Of a stretch of 64,000 nucleotides of DNA, positions 1 through 7,466 are shown piece by piece (the stretch's first letter is position 1; each line of letters begins with the position of its first letter). This stretch comes from Streptomyces sp. JH34 (lineage in GTDB: Bacteria > Actinomycetota > Actinomycetes > Streptomycetales > Streptomycetaceae), in the NCBI RefSeq assembly GCF_029428875.1, contig NZ_JAJSOO010000001.1, forward strand, positions 310,001-374,000, written 5' to 3'. The position numbers were made by a program, and so were the translations under genes. Below the pieces are notes generated by a model. It was not told the origin of the DNA, did no database searches, and saw nothing but the letters and a program-made list of their open reading frames with translations.

Positions 1-759
1 CCCGACGACGACGAGCTGTTCGCACGCCTCCAGGAGGCCGACCCGGACATCATCGTGGCCAACAACTGGCGGACGTGGATCCCCCCGCGCGTCTTCGGTC
101 TCCCACGCCACGGCACGCTGAACATCCACGACTCCCTGCTGCCGAAGTACGCCGGCTTCTCCCCGCTGATCTGGGCGCTGATCAACGGCGAGCCCGAAGT
201 CGGCGTCACCGCGCACATGATGAACGACGAACTGGACGCGGGTGACATCGTCCGGCAGGAGGCGGTCGCGGTCGGCCCCACGGACACCGCGACCGACCTC
301 TTCCACAAGACCGTCGACCTCATCGGCCCGGTCACCATCGGCGCACTGGACCTCATCGCCGCGGGACGGACGGAGTTCACCAAGCAGGACCGCTCACAGG
401 CGAGCTTCTTCCACAAGCGCGCGGCCGAGGACATCCGCATCGACTGGAACTGGCCCGCCGAAGACCTCGAACGCCTGGTCCGCGCCCAGTCCGAGCCGTA
501 CCCCAGCGCCTTCACCTTCCACAGGGGCAGGCGCATCGAGGTGCTCGCCGCGGTGGTCTCCGAGGGCCGGTACGGGGGAACGCCCGGCCGCGTCTTCTAC
601 CGCGAGGGCGAGGGCGTGGTGATCGTCGCCGGATCCGACGCCCGGACCGGCCGCAACCACGGTCTGGCCATCACCCGCGTACGCACCGAGGACGGCCGTG
701 AAGTGCCCGCGACGGAGTACTTCACGTCCATGGGCGGCTATCTGACCAGCCGTCCCTGA
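1..759 (+). CDS. Formyltransferase, 5'-truncated; probable siderophore hydroxyornithine formyltransferase (CchA-like)
   Basis: The frame is open from the first base, so the N-terminus lies outside the window; 252 residues are visible. The methionyl-tRNA formyltransferase fold signature is present: NIHDSLLPKY at fragment residues 41-50 supplies the catalytic Asn and His, and ELDAGD near residue 80 supplies the Asp. A C-terminal domain follows. In Streptomyces, stand-alone formyl-THF-dependent enzymes of this kind formylate N5-hydroxyornithine for hydroxamate siderophores such as coelichelin. The siderophore ABC importer less than 1 kb downstream supports that role here. The specific substrate is inferred; a housekeeping Fmt cannot be excluded on sequence alone, but the divergent text around the SLLP motif argues against it. 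Confidence 0.75.
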   Translation, partial: PDDDELFARLQEADPDIIVANNWRTWIPPRVFGLPRHGTLNIHDSLLPKYAGFSPLIWALINGEPEVGVTAHMMNDELDAGDIVRQEAVAVGPTDTATDLFHKTVDLIGPVTIGALDLIAAGRTEFTKQDRSQASFFHKRAAEDIRIDWNWPAEDLERLVRAQSEPYPSAFTFHRGRRIEVLAAVVSEGRYGGTPGRVFYREGEGVVIVAGSDARTGRNHGLAITRVRTEDGREVPATEYFTSMGGYLTSRP

Positions 760-781
760 CCCATCCCCGGGGGCGCGTGCC

Positions 782-1582
782 TCATGGCTCGCGGATCGCC
801 TCCACCGCCTCACGGACATCCGGCGACGGGTCCTCGGCGAGGCCGTCGAGCAGCTGGTCCACCCCGGGGGTGGACCAGCGGCCCACCGTCCACACCAGCT
901 CTTCGCGCACACCGGGGTCGGGATGCGCCGCCAGCGGGGCCAGCCGGCCGAGCGGACCGCGACGGCGCATCGAGAACCAGTGCAGCACCTCCCGCAGCAC
1001 GGCCGGGTCCCCGGGATCGCCGGCCTGCGCGATCCGGGCGAGCAGCACCCCGGCCGGTGGCGGCGGGCCGTCCAGAGGGTGCGGAAGGCGCTCGAGCAGC
1101 CGCCGTGACCCGTAGCCGCCCCGCACCCGGCAGCCGAAACAGGTGCAGGGACGAGTGCCGTGCGCGTCCGGCAGATAGCGCCAGCCGGCGACCTGTGGCG
1201 CGGCGCGGATCCGGTGGACCTCACGCCGTCCGATCGCGCGCGGCACGAACACCTCCCACCCGCGGGGGTCCTCCAGTGCCGCGATCCTGCGCACCGCCTC
1301 GGCGGCGGGGACGGCGGGCGGGATCTCACGCACCCGGTCCCTGTAGTGCCCGACCGACACCCGCTGGTCGTCGTCGAGCCGCAGGTGGACGGCGACCAGC
1401 CCCCCGCGACTGCCGAAACGGGCAAGTTCCCTCACCCACTGGTGGGTGAGGGTGTGCGAGGGCAGCACCGGGAAACAGTGCACGCCCCGCACACCTCCCC
1501 GCGCGTCGCCCGCCGCACGTATCCCGGACCTGCGGATGCGGGGAGCGTTCGCCGCGGACGTCACGTGCACGAACATCGCCAT
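782..1582 (-). CDS. HEAT-repeat protein with possible ADP-ribosyltransferase-like N-terminal domain
   Basis: 266 residues. The C-terminal 90 residues read as HEAT-type helical repeats (AAHPDPGVREELVWTVGRW, then AEDPSPDVREAVEAI). The N-terminal 150 residues open with FVHVTSAANAPRIRRSGI, followed by GVHCFP and LVAVHLRL, an arrangement resembling ART/Tpt1-fold proteins (His-x-Thr, then a GI turn). Between the two parts sits CTCFGC, a possible metal-binding or disulfide cluster. The function is not known; the ART resemblance is inference from pattern only. ATG at 1582 is used, with another Met two codons in. The gene diverges from the siderophore importer, with the iron box about 90 bp upstream of its start, so iron control is possible but unproven. 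Confidence 0.7.
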   Translation of the reverse strand: MAMFVHVTSAANAPRIRRSGIRAAGDARGGVRGVHCFPVLPSHTLTHQWVRELARFGSRGGLVAVHLRLDDDQRVSVGHYRDRVREIPPAVPAAEAVRRIAALEDPRGWEVFVPRAIGRREVHRIRAAPQVAGWRYLPDAHGTRPCTCFGCRVRGGYGSRRLLERLPHPLDGPPPPAGVLLARIAQAGDPGDPAVLREVLHWFSMRRRGPLGRLAPLAAHPDPGVREELVWTVGRWSTPGVDQLLDGLAEDPSPDVREAVEAIREP

Positions 1583-1671
1583 GGCTCGGCATGGTAGGCG
1601 ATCCGCGTCGGCGCGTGCCGTGCGGGAGGCACTCCGTCCTCCCGAACCGAGGGCCGTGGTTCAGCAGCATC

Positions 1672-1690
1672 TAAGGGCAGGCTAACCTAA
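1672..1690 (+). promoter_or_regulatory. Iron box (DmdR/IdeR-type operator)
   Basis: taagggcaggctaacctaa matches 15 of 19 positions of the streptomycete DmdR iron box TTAGGTTAGGCTCACCTAA, with the right half-site perfect. It overlaps a plausible -10 (TAACCT, 1683-1688) for the importer operon, so Fe-loaded DmdR would block the promoter. The ATG at 1696 is 7 nt beyond that hexamer, which suggests a leaderless transcript. Confidence 0.75.
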
Positions 1691-1695
1691 CGCCC

Positions 1696-2595
1696 ATGAG
1701 AGCTGGTGAGAGCACTTCCACGGCTGTGGGCACCCCTGTGTCCACCGACGGGCCGCCCACGCGCGGCCACGGGCTGTCCGCCGACGGGGTGACCGTGGCG
1801 TACGGCCGCGTCGATGTCGTCCACGGGGCGGCCATCACCCTGCGGCCCGCCGAGGTGACGGCCCTCGTGGGCCCCAACGGCAGTGGGAAGTCGACCCTGT
1901 TGCGCACGCTCGCCCGTCTGCAGAGCGCGCGGACCGGCACGCTGACGGTCGACGCCGGGACGGACAGGGCCGAGGACGGCTTCACGCTCGGCGCCCGCGA
2001 GTTCGCGCGCCGGGTCGCGCTCCTGACACAGTCCCGGTCGACGCCGGGCGGACTGACGGTCCGGGACGTGGTCGATTTCGGCCGCTACCCCCACCGCGGG
2101 CGCTGGGGCCGTCCTGATCCCCGTGGCACCGCCGCGGTCGACCGGGCACTGCGTCTCACCGGCGTCGAGGACCTCGCCGGCCGGGGTGTCGACCAGCTGT
2201 CGGGAGGACAGCTCCAGCGCGTGTGGCTCGCGAGCTGTCTCGCACAGGAGACGGGCGTCCTGCTCCTGGACGAACCGACCACCTATCTCGACCTCCGGTA
2301 CCAGGTCGAACTCCTCGACCTGATCCGCGATCTCGCCGACGACCACCGGATCGCCGTGGGCGTCGTGCTCCATGACCTCGACCAGGCAGCCGCAGTCGCC
2401 GACCGCGTCGCGCTGCTGCACGCGGGACGCGTCGTCGCCGACGGCGTGCCCGAGGACGTGTTCACACCCGGCCTTCTGTCGGACGTCTACGGCATCCGCA
2501 TCGACGTGGACACCGATCCCGCCACCGGCAGCCTGCGCACCCGCGCGATCGGCCGCCACCACTCCCGATCCGAAAGGCTCAGCACCTCCTCATGA
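1696..2595 (+). CDS. Fe-siderophore ABC transporter, ATP-binding protein (FecE/CchE-like)
   Basis: 299 residues. It is the ATPase that drives ferric siderophore import across the membrane. Walker A is GPNGSGKST at residues 59-67, the ABC signature is QLSGGQ near 170, Walker B is VLLLDEPT near 190, and the switch His is in VVLHDLDQA. The first ~25 residues are a low-complexity extension absent from typical family members, so a GTG further in is possible; no ribosome-binding site precedes the ATG, consistent with leaderless translation just below the iron box. The stop overlaps the next start (ATGA), so it is co-translated with the binding protein. Confidence 0.9.
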   Translation: MRAGESTSTAVGTPVSTDGPPTRGHGLSADGVTVAYGRVDVVHGAAITLRPAEVTALVGPNGSGKSTLLRTLARLQSARTGTLTVDAGTDRAEDGFTLGAREFARRVALLTQSRSTPGGLTVRDVVDFGRYPHRGRWGRPDPRGTAAVDRALRLTGVEDLAGRGVDQLSGGQLQRVWLASCLAQETGVLLLDEPTTYLDLRYQVELLDLIRDLADDHRIAVGVVLHDLDQAAAVADRVALLHAGRVVADGVPEDVFTPGLLSDVYGIRIDVDTDPATGSLRTRAIGRHHSRSERLSTSS

Positions 2596-3572
2596 GACGC
2601 CACATCCTCGCCACGGCCACCGTCGCCGTCGCCGCCCTCTCCCTGGCCGCGTGCGGGACCACGGAACCGTCCTCCGACGACGCCGCGGCTTCCGCCAAAC
2701 CTGCCGGCAAGATCACGCTCACCGACGCCAAGGGCACGAAGGTGACCCTCGACGGCCCGGCCACCAAGGTCGTCGCCACCGAGTGGAACGTCGTCGAGGA
2801 CCTGGTCGCGCTCGGAGTCGCCCCCGTCGGCGTCGCGGACGTGAAGGGCTACACCGCGTGGAACACCGCGGCCCCGCTCACCGGCACCCCGAAGGACATC
2901 GGCACCCGTGGCGAGCCGAGCATCGACACCGTCGCGGCGCTCGCCCCCGACCTCGTGGTCGCCACCAGTGACCTCTCGCCCGCTGTCGTGAAGCAGCTCC
3001 GCAAGGTCGCGCCCGTCATCGAGATCACGTCCGCCGACGCCGCCGACCAGATCGGCACGATGACGGAGGGCCTCGACCTCATCGCGAAGGCCACCGGCAA
3101 GGAGTCCGAGTCGGCCGCTCTCAAGAAGGACTTCGACACGAGCCTGGCCGAGGGCAAGAAGGCACTCGCGGACGCCGGCCTCGGCGGCGCCGAGATCGCC
3201 TCCGCCGACGGCTACGTCGCGTCGAACCAGGTGTCCGTCCGCGCCTACACCAGCGGTTCGCTCCTCGGCGCGGTCAACGAGAAGCTCGGCCTGAAGAACG
3301 CCTGGACCGTGAAGGGCGACGAGAGCTACGGCCTCGCCACCACCGACGTCGAGGGCCTCACGGGCCTCGGCGACGTCCAGTTCACGTACGTGGCGAACGA
3401 CGCCGACGGTGACGCCTTCGCCGGCCCTCTCGCCAAGAACGCCGTGTGGAAGTCGCTGCCCTTCGTGAAGGCCGGCGACGTGCACCGACTGCCCGACGGC
3501 GTCTGGATGTTCGGCGGTCCCCGCTCCATGGAGGCGTACATCGACTCCCTCGTCGACGCGCTGACGAAGTAG
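2592..3572 (+). CDS. Fe-siderophore ABC transporter, substrate-binding lipoprotein
   Basis: 326 residues. An N-terminal signal peptide ends in the lipobox LSLAAC with the lipidated Cys at residue 21. The rest is a FepB/FhuD-type class III periplasmic-binding fold: TKVVATEWNVVEDLVALGV, then the GEPSIDTVAALAPDLVVA segment typical of siderophore-binding proteins. It captures the ferric siderophore outside the membrane and hands it to the permease encoded next. The start overlaps the ATPase stop by 4 nt and the stop is 6 bp before the permease GTG, giving a tight three-gene operon under the iron box. The ligand cannot be read from sequence; a hydroxamate is likely given the neighbouring formyltransferase. 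Confidence 0.92.
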   Translation: MRRHILATATVAVAALSLAACGTTEPSSDDAAASAKPAGKITLTDAKGTKVTLDGPATKVVATEWNVVEDLVALGVAPVGVADVKGYTAWNTAAPLTGTPKDIGTRGEPSIDTVAALAPDLVVATSDLSPAVVKQLRKVAPVIEITSADAADQIGTMTEGLDLIAKATGKESESAALKKDFDTSLAEGKKALADAGLGGAEIASADGYVASNQVSVRAYTSGSLLGAVNEKLGLKNAWTVKGDESYGLATTDVEGLTGLGDVQFTYVANDADGDAFAGPLAKNAVWKSLPFVKAGDVHRLPDGVWMFGGPRSMEAYIDSLVDALTK

Positions 3573-3578
3573 CGCGCC

Positions 3579-5645
3579 GTGGCCGTCATCGAGAAGACCG
3601 CGGTCGGCCGTGACCGGTCCGTCGCGGCCACGACGGGTGCGGTCGCCGTGACGGCCACGCTCGTGCTGCTGGTCATGGTCCTCGCCGCCGTCGACATCAC
3701 GCAGGGCACCGCGGACGTCGGCGCCTCCGAGGTCTGGGACGCGCTCACCGGGAACGCGGCGGCCGGGGACTCCTCCGTCGTCATCGCGTCCCGGCTCCCG
3801 AGGATGGTGGCCGCCGTCCTCGTCGGAGTGGCACTCGGCACGGCAGGCGCCGCCCTCCAGGCGGTCAGCCGGAACGTACTCGCCTCTCCGGACACGCTCG
3901 CCGTGAACGCCGGGTCCTATCTGGCGCTCGGGATCATCGCCGTCACCGGTGTCTCCCTCCCGCTCCTCGCCTCGTCCGGTGCGGCGTTCGTCGGCGGCCT
4001 CGCCGCCGCGGCGGTCGTGCTCGGACTGTCCGGACTGGGCAAGGGCACCGTACGGCTCGTCCTGGCGGGCACCGCGCTCGCCCTCGGACTCAGCGCGGTG
4101 ACCGAGGCGTTGCTCCTCCTCTTCCCCCAGGAGACCGAGGGCCTGTACAGCTGGAATCAGGGCAGCGTCGGCCAGAACGGCTTCGACGCCGTCGTCCAGA
4201 TGGCGCCGGTCGTCGTCGTCGGCCTGGCCGGGCTGATGCTCCTCGCCCGCCGGATCGACGCCCTGGCGCTGGGCGACGACGCCGCCCGGGGGCTGGGGGT
4301 CCCCGTGCGCGGGACCCGGGTCACCACGGTCGTCGTCGCGACCCTGCTCTCCGCCGCGGCCGTCACGCTGGCCGGCCCGATCGGGTTCGTCGGTCTCTGC
4401 GCGCCCGCGCTCGTCCGGCCCCTCACCCGCCGGTTCCGGGGACTAGTCCGCTCCCGGGTGAGCCTGCCGGTGGCCGGACTCGTCGGTGCAGCGCTCGTGC
4501 TCGGTTCGGACGTCCTGCTGCGGGCCGTCGTGCCCGCCGACACGGCCGTGGAGGTGCCGACCGGCGTCGTCACCACGGTGGTCGGCGCGGTGTTCCTCGT
4601 CGTCATGGCACTCCGTCTCCGCGACACCGCCTCGGCCGAGGCTCCCGACCGGCTGCGGATCCCGAGCCGGACGGCGTTCCTGGTGACGGTGGTGGCTCTG
4701 GCCGTCGCCCTGGTGGGCGTACTCGTCGCGGCCGTGCTCCTAGGCGACGCGAAGCTGCTGCTCGGCGATGTCATGAACTGGGCGCAGGGCAGGGCGGGCC
4801 GCGTCGTCACGTTCGTCCTCGACACCCGGGTGCCCAGGGTGTCGGCCGCGCTCCTCGCGGGTGGCGCGCTGGCGCTGTCCGGCACGCTGGTGCAGGCCGT
4901 GACCCGCAACCCGCTCGCGGAACCCGGCGTGCTGGGTGTCTCCGGGGGCGCCGGACTCGGCGCCGTCCTCCTGGTGACCACCGTGCAGTCCCCCGGCTCG
5001 TGGGAGATCGCGGGGGCCGCTTTCGGCGGTGCGGCGGTCACGGCGGCGTTCGTGTTCGGGCTGGCCGCGCGAGGCGGTTTCCAGCAGAACCGGGTGGTTC
5101 TGCTGGGTGTCGGGGTCTCCGCCGCCGCGGCGGCGCTGATCAGTCTGGTCATCGTGCTGAGCGACCCGTTCGACACGACGAAGGCCCTCACGTGGCTGTC
5201 CGGTTCGACGTACGGGAGGAACATGCCCGATGTGGTCCCGGTGGCCGTCGTGCTCGTGCTCGGCATCCTCCTCGCCGTGACACGGCGCCGGGAACTGGAC
5301 CTCGTCGCACTCGACGAGGACACCCCCAGGCTCCTGGGCATGGGTCTCCCCCGGGCACGGCTCGGCTTCCTCGTCGTGGCCGTGCTGCTCGCCGCCACCG
5401 CCGTCGCGGCGGCGGGGACGATCGCCTTCGTCGGACTGGTCGCACCGCACGCGGCACGGGCACTCGTCGGCCGGCGGCACGTACGGGTGGTCCCGGTCGC
5501 CCTCCTCCTCGGAGCGCTCCTGGTCTGCCTCGCGGACCTCGCGGGACGTACGGTGATCGCCCCGGCGCAGCTCGGCGCCGGCTTGATGACGGCTGTCATC
5601 GGCGCTCCGTACTTCATCTACCTGCTGGTCCGCACGAGGCGCTGA
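3579..5645 (+). CDS. Fe-siderophore ABC transporter, fused double FecCD permease
   Basis: 688 residues, about twice the usual ~340 of a FecCD permease, and it contains two complete FecCD domains (about 25-350 and 365-688). Each half carries the SRLPRM/TRVPRV segment and a GxxxAxxGAxxQAVxRNxLA motif, followed by about ten hydrophobic spans. Each half ends in the GPIGFVGL or GTIAFVGL coupling motif that contacts the ATPase. The fusion therefore supplies the whole transmembrane channel from one gene, as FhuB does in Gram-negative bacteria. GTG at 3579 is the only start close to the upstream stop. A strong hairpin follows the stop. Confidence 0.92.
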   Translation: MAVIEKTAVGRDRSVAATTGAVAVTATLVLLVMVLAAVDITQGTADVGASEVWDALTGNAAAGDSSVVIASRLPRMVAAVLVGVALGTAGAALQAVSRNVLASPDTLAVNAGSYLALGIIAVTGVSLPLLASSGAAFVGGLAAAAVVLGLSGLGKGTVRLVLAGTALALGLSAVTEALLLLFPQETEGLYSWNQGSVGQNGFDAVVQMAPVVVVGLAGLMLLARRIDALALGDDAARGLGVPVRGTRVTTVVVATLLSAAAVTLAGPIGFVGLCAPALVRPLTRRFRGLVRSRVSLPVAGLVGAALVLGSDVLLRAVVPADTAVEVPTGVVTTVVGAVFLVVMALRLRDTASAEAPDRLRIPSRTAFLVTVVALAVALVGVLVAAVLLGDAKLLLGDVMNWAQGRAGRVVTFVLDTRVPRVSAALLAGGALALSGTLVQAVTRNPLAEPGVLGVSGGAGLGAVLLVTTVQSPGSWEIAGAAFGGAAVTAAFVFGLAARGGFQQNRVVLLGVGVSAAAAALISLVIVLSDPFDTTKALTWLSGSTYGRNMPDVVPVAVVLVLGILLAVTRRRELDLVALDEDTPRLLGMGLPRARLGFLVVAVLLAATAVAAAGTIAFVGLVAPHAARALVGRRHVRVVPVALLLGALLVCLADLAGRTVIAPAQLGAGLMTAVIGAPYFIYLLVRTRR

Positions 5646-5649
5646 CCCG

Positions 5650-5694
5650 CCTCGGGGCGGGCCTTCGGTTCCCCGCCGACGGCCCGCCCCGAGG
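5650..5694 (+). terminator. Terminator of the siderophore importer operon
   Basis: A perfect 14-bp GC-rich inverted repeat (cctcggggcgggcc / ggcccgccccgagg) with a 17-nt loop starts 5 bp after the permease stop. It has no U-tract, as is usual in Streptomyces, and may serve the convergent gene as well. Confidence 0.75.
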
Positions 5695-5742
5695 TCCGTT
5701 GCGACCGGTGGCCCTGGGGCAGTCCGGCCACCGGACTACCCG

Positions 5743-6180
5743 TCAGGTGGAGGGCGGCAGCTGTCCTCGCACCCACGCGGGGTCGGGGTTGACGTGAGCC
5801 CGGCCGCCGACCACGACGGTCGGCACGGTCTCGTCACCGCCGTTGGCCGCCCTCACCTCCGCCGCTCCGGCCGGGTCGCGCCGGATGTCGACCCAGTGCA
5901 ACCGGGCGGCGTTCCGGCCCAGCCGGATCCGCAGGCGCATGCAGTAGGTGCACCCCGCCCGCCAGTAGACGACCGGCCTGCCGTCGGCCGCGCTGCGGCG
6001 CTGCGCCTCCGCTGCGCCGATCGACCGCGGGAACGCGAGCGGTGAATACAGCCAGGCGAGAACGACGAACACCAGGCACAGCCCCACGGCGGCGGCGGGC
6101 GACCCGTCACGGGCCCGCGGGGACGCGACGAGTACGCCGCACGCCACGAGCGACATCGGCAGGGTCCAGGCACGCATCAT
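5743..6180 (-). CDS. Membrane-anchored glutaredoxin/mycoredoxin-like protein
   Basis: 145 residues. Two hydrophobic segments (about 5-20 and 30-47) precede a glutaredoxin fold with PVVYWRAGCTYC, where Cys77 and Cys80 form the CxxC redox site. A VPTVVVGG cis-Pro loop follows, as in mycoredoxins. It probably reduces mixed disulfides with mycothiol at the membrane; this is inferred from the family. The start is ATGATG with no clear ribosome-binding site; a TAGCCT hexamer lies 8 nt upstream on the same strand, so a leaderless message is possible. Confidence 0.85.
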   Translation of the reverse strand: MMRAWTLPMSLVACGVLVASPRARDGSPAAAVGLCLVFVVLAWLYSPLAFPRSIGAAEAQRRSAADGRPVVYWRAGCTYCMRLRIRLGRNAARLHWVDIRRDPAGAAEVRAANGGDETVPTVVVGGRAHVNPDPAWVRGQLPPST

Positions 6181-6334
6181 GATCAGGCAGGCTACCGCCG
6201 GCGCCGGTCCGGCGGGCGGGAAGGTTCGCGTCCGCCTCGCCCGGTGGCCGTCCGGCTCCGCCCGCGCCCGTCCGGACGGCCCCCTCGCCGGTACTGGTCG
6301 ATGGTGAGGACGCCGCCTGGAGCCGCACCGAGGT

Positions 6335-6475
6335 CTCCCGGATTTCGCTGCTCACGGCGTCAATTGCGCACCGTGCTCCGCGGATTCCGGCGACTGCGTG
6401 ACGAGGGCCTGCTCGAACTCCGGCGCGGCCGGGGCGCGGTGATCACCGCGGCGCCCGGATCACCGAAGCCGTCCG
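6335..6475 (+). pseudogene. Remnant of a GntR-family regulator
   Basis: In one frame the text reads RQLRTVLRGFRRLRDEGLL then RRGRGAVITAAPG, which is the recognition helix and wing of a GntR winged-helix domain. No start codon with the preceding helices is present and the text upstream in all frames is unrelated. The frame continues downstream only as antisense of the neighbouring peptidase gene. It is a decayed fragment; a very short functional protein is unlikely. Confidence 0.5.
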
Positions 6476-6514
6476 CGGGCGGCTTTCATGGCCGGCCCGG
6501 TCGGACACCGCCCG

Positions 6515-7171
6515 TCAGCGGACCCGGGGTGGGCGGTCTCCGTCGATCACCAGGGCCTGGCCGTCGCGCAGGGGCCGGTGGGCCGTGCCCTCGGCGTGGT
6601 ACCGGTCGGCGACCGCTCCGAGGATTTCCGATTCGGGATGGCCCGGGGAGTCGATGTGGGGCACCACGACGTGGTCGAGGAGGCCCAGTCCGTCCCAGCG
6701 GGCCTCGTCACCGTAGGCGGTGCGCACCTCCTTCGGATCGTCGCACTGTTCGAGACCGTGCAGGTCAGGTGCCAGAACGCAGACGCCCGCGCTGTAGCCG
6801 GCGTAGACGAAGGCGTCCTGGCGCAACAGTTCGGTCAGAGCCAGGTCGGCACCACTGCGGGCCAGGGCCTGGCGCAGGACGAACACATTGCCTCCGCGCA
6901 CCCAGATCAGGGGGAACCTGGAGAGTGCCGTCGCGACCTGCGTGGAGGGCTGATCGAAGAACGTACGCAGGTCGACCTCGGACGGCCGCAGCCCCAGACC
7001 CGCCAGCGCCTCGAACTCCCGCTCGACGGCGGCTCGGCGCTCTTCGTCCGGCAGGACGTCGACCGCGTTGGCGATCACTGCGACATCGGGCGTGGCGGCG
7101 GTGCGGGTCAGCAGGGCCAGCATCTCGTCCGGATGGTCGCCGGTCCGGAACGAGGAGAGGTACATACGCAT
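6515..7171 (-). CDS. Peptidase S51 family (dipeptidase E-like)
   Basis: 218 residues, the usual length of PepE-type enzymes. The nucleophile elbow GYSAGV places the catalytic Ser at residue 127, and PHIDSPGH supplies the candidate His. The VRGGNVFVLR strand-turn before it is typical of the family. These are cytoplasmic serine peptidases related to class I glutamine amidotransferases that release N-terminal Asp dipeptides or act on cyanophycin-type substrates; the substrate here is unknown. The ATG at 7171 is the only in-frame start before the conserved MYLSSFR strand. It is divergent from the secreted hydrolase. Confidence 0.87.
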   Translation of the reverse strand: MRMYLSSFRTGDHPDEMLALLTRTAATPDVAVIANAVDVLPDEERRAAVEREFEALAGLGLRPSEVDLRTFFDQPSTQVATALSRFPLIWVRGGNVFVLRQALARSGADLALTELLRQDAFVYAGYSAGVCVLAPDLHGLEQCDDPKEVRTAYGDEARWDGLGLLDHVVVPHIDSPGHPESEILGAVADRYHAEGTAHRPLRDGQALVIDGDRPPRVR

Positions 7172-7289
7172 CCGTGCACCGTAACGGTCCCGCCACGCGC
7201 CGCCCGGCCACCAGGTGGTCCGCCCAACCGCGAGCGCGCCATGGACCATCCACCGGCCACATCGGTAACTCAGAAGACACATCGGGCTG

Positions 7290-7318
7290 TTGAAGCGCGA
7301 GCCAACCGATCCTAGACT
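7290..7318 (+). promoter_or_regulatory. Candidate vegetative promoter of the CocE/NonD hydrolase
   Basis: TTGAAG (7290-7295) and TAGACT (7313-7318) are separated by 17 bp, a good match to the streptomycete HrdB consensus. Transcription would begin near 7325, leaving a 5' leader of about 140 nt before the GTG at 7467. Confidence 0.55.
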
Positions 7319-7466
7319 CCTGCGCCGTCGGCTCCGGTTCGTGTTCGCGACTGCGATCCAGCTCCGCGGACGTGTGCGACCGCCGTCGCGTCCTGAGGAC
7401 GTGCCGGATCCGCTGCTCGGCCTGCACCACTGCGAAGCCCCGTACCCACCCAGCCGGGAGAAGCAT

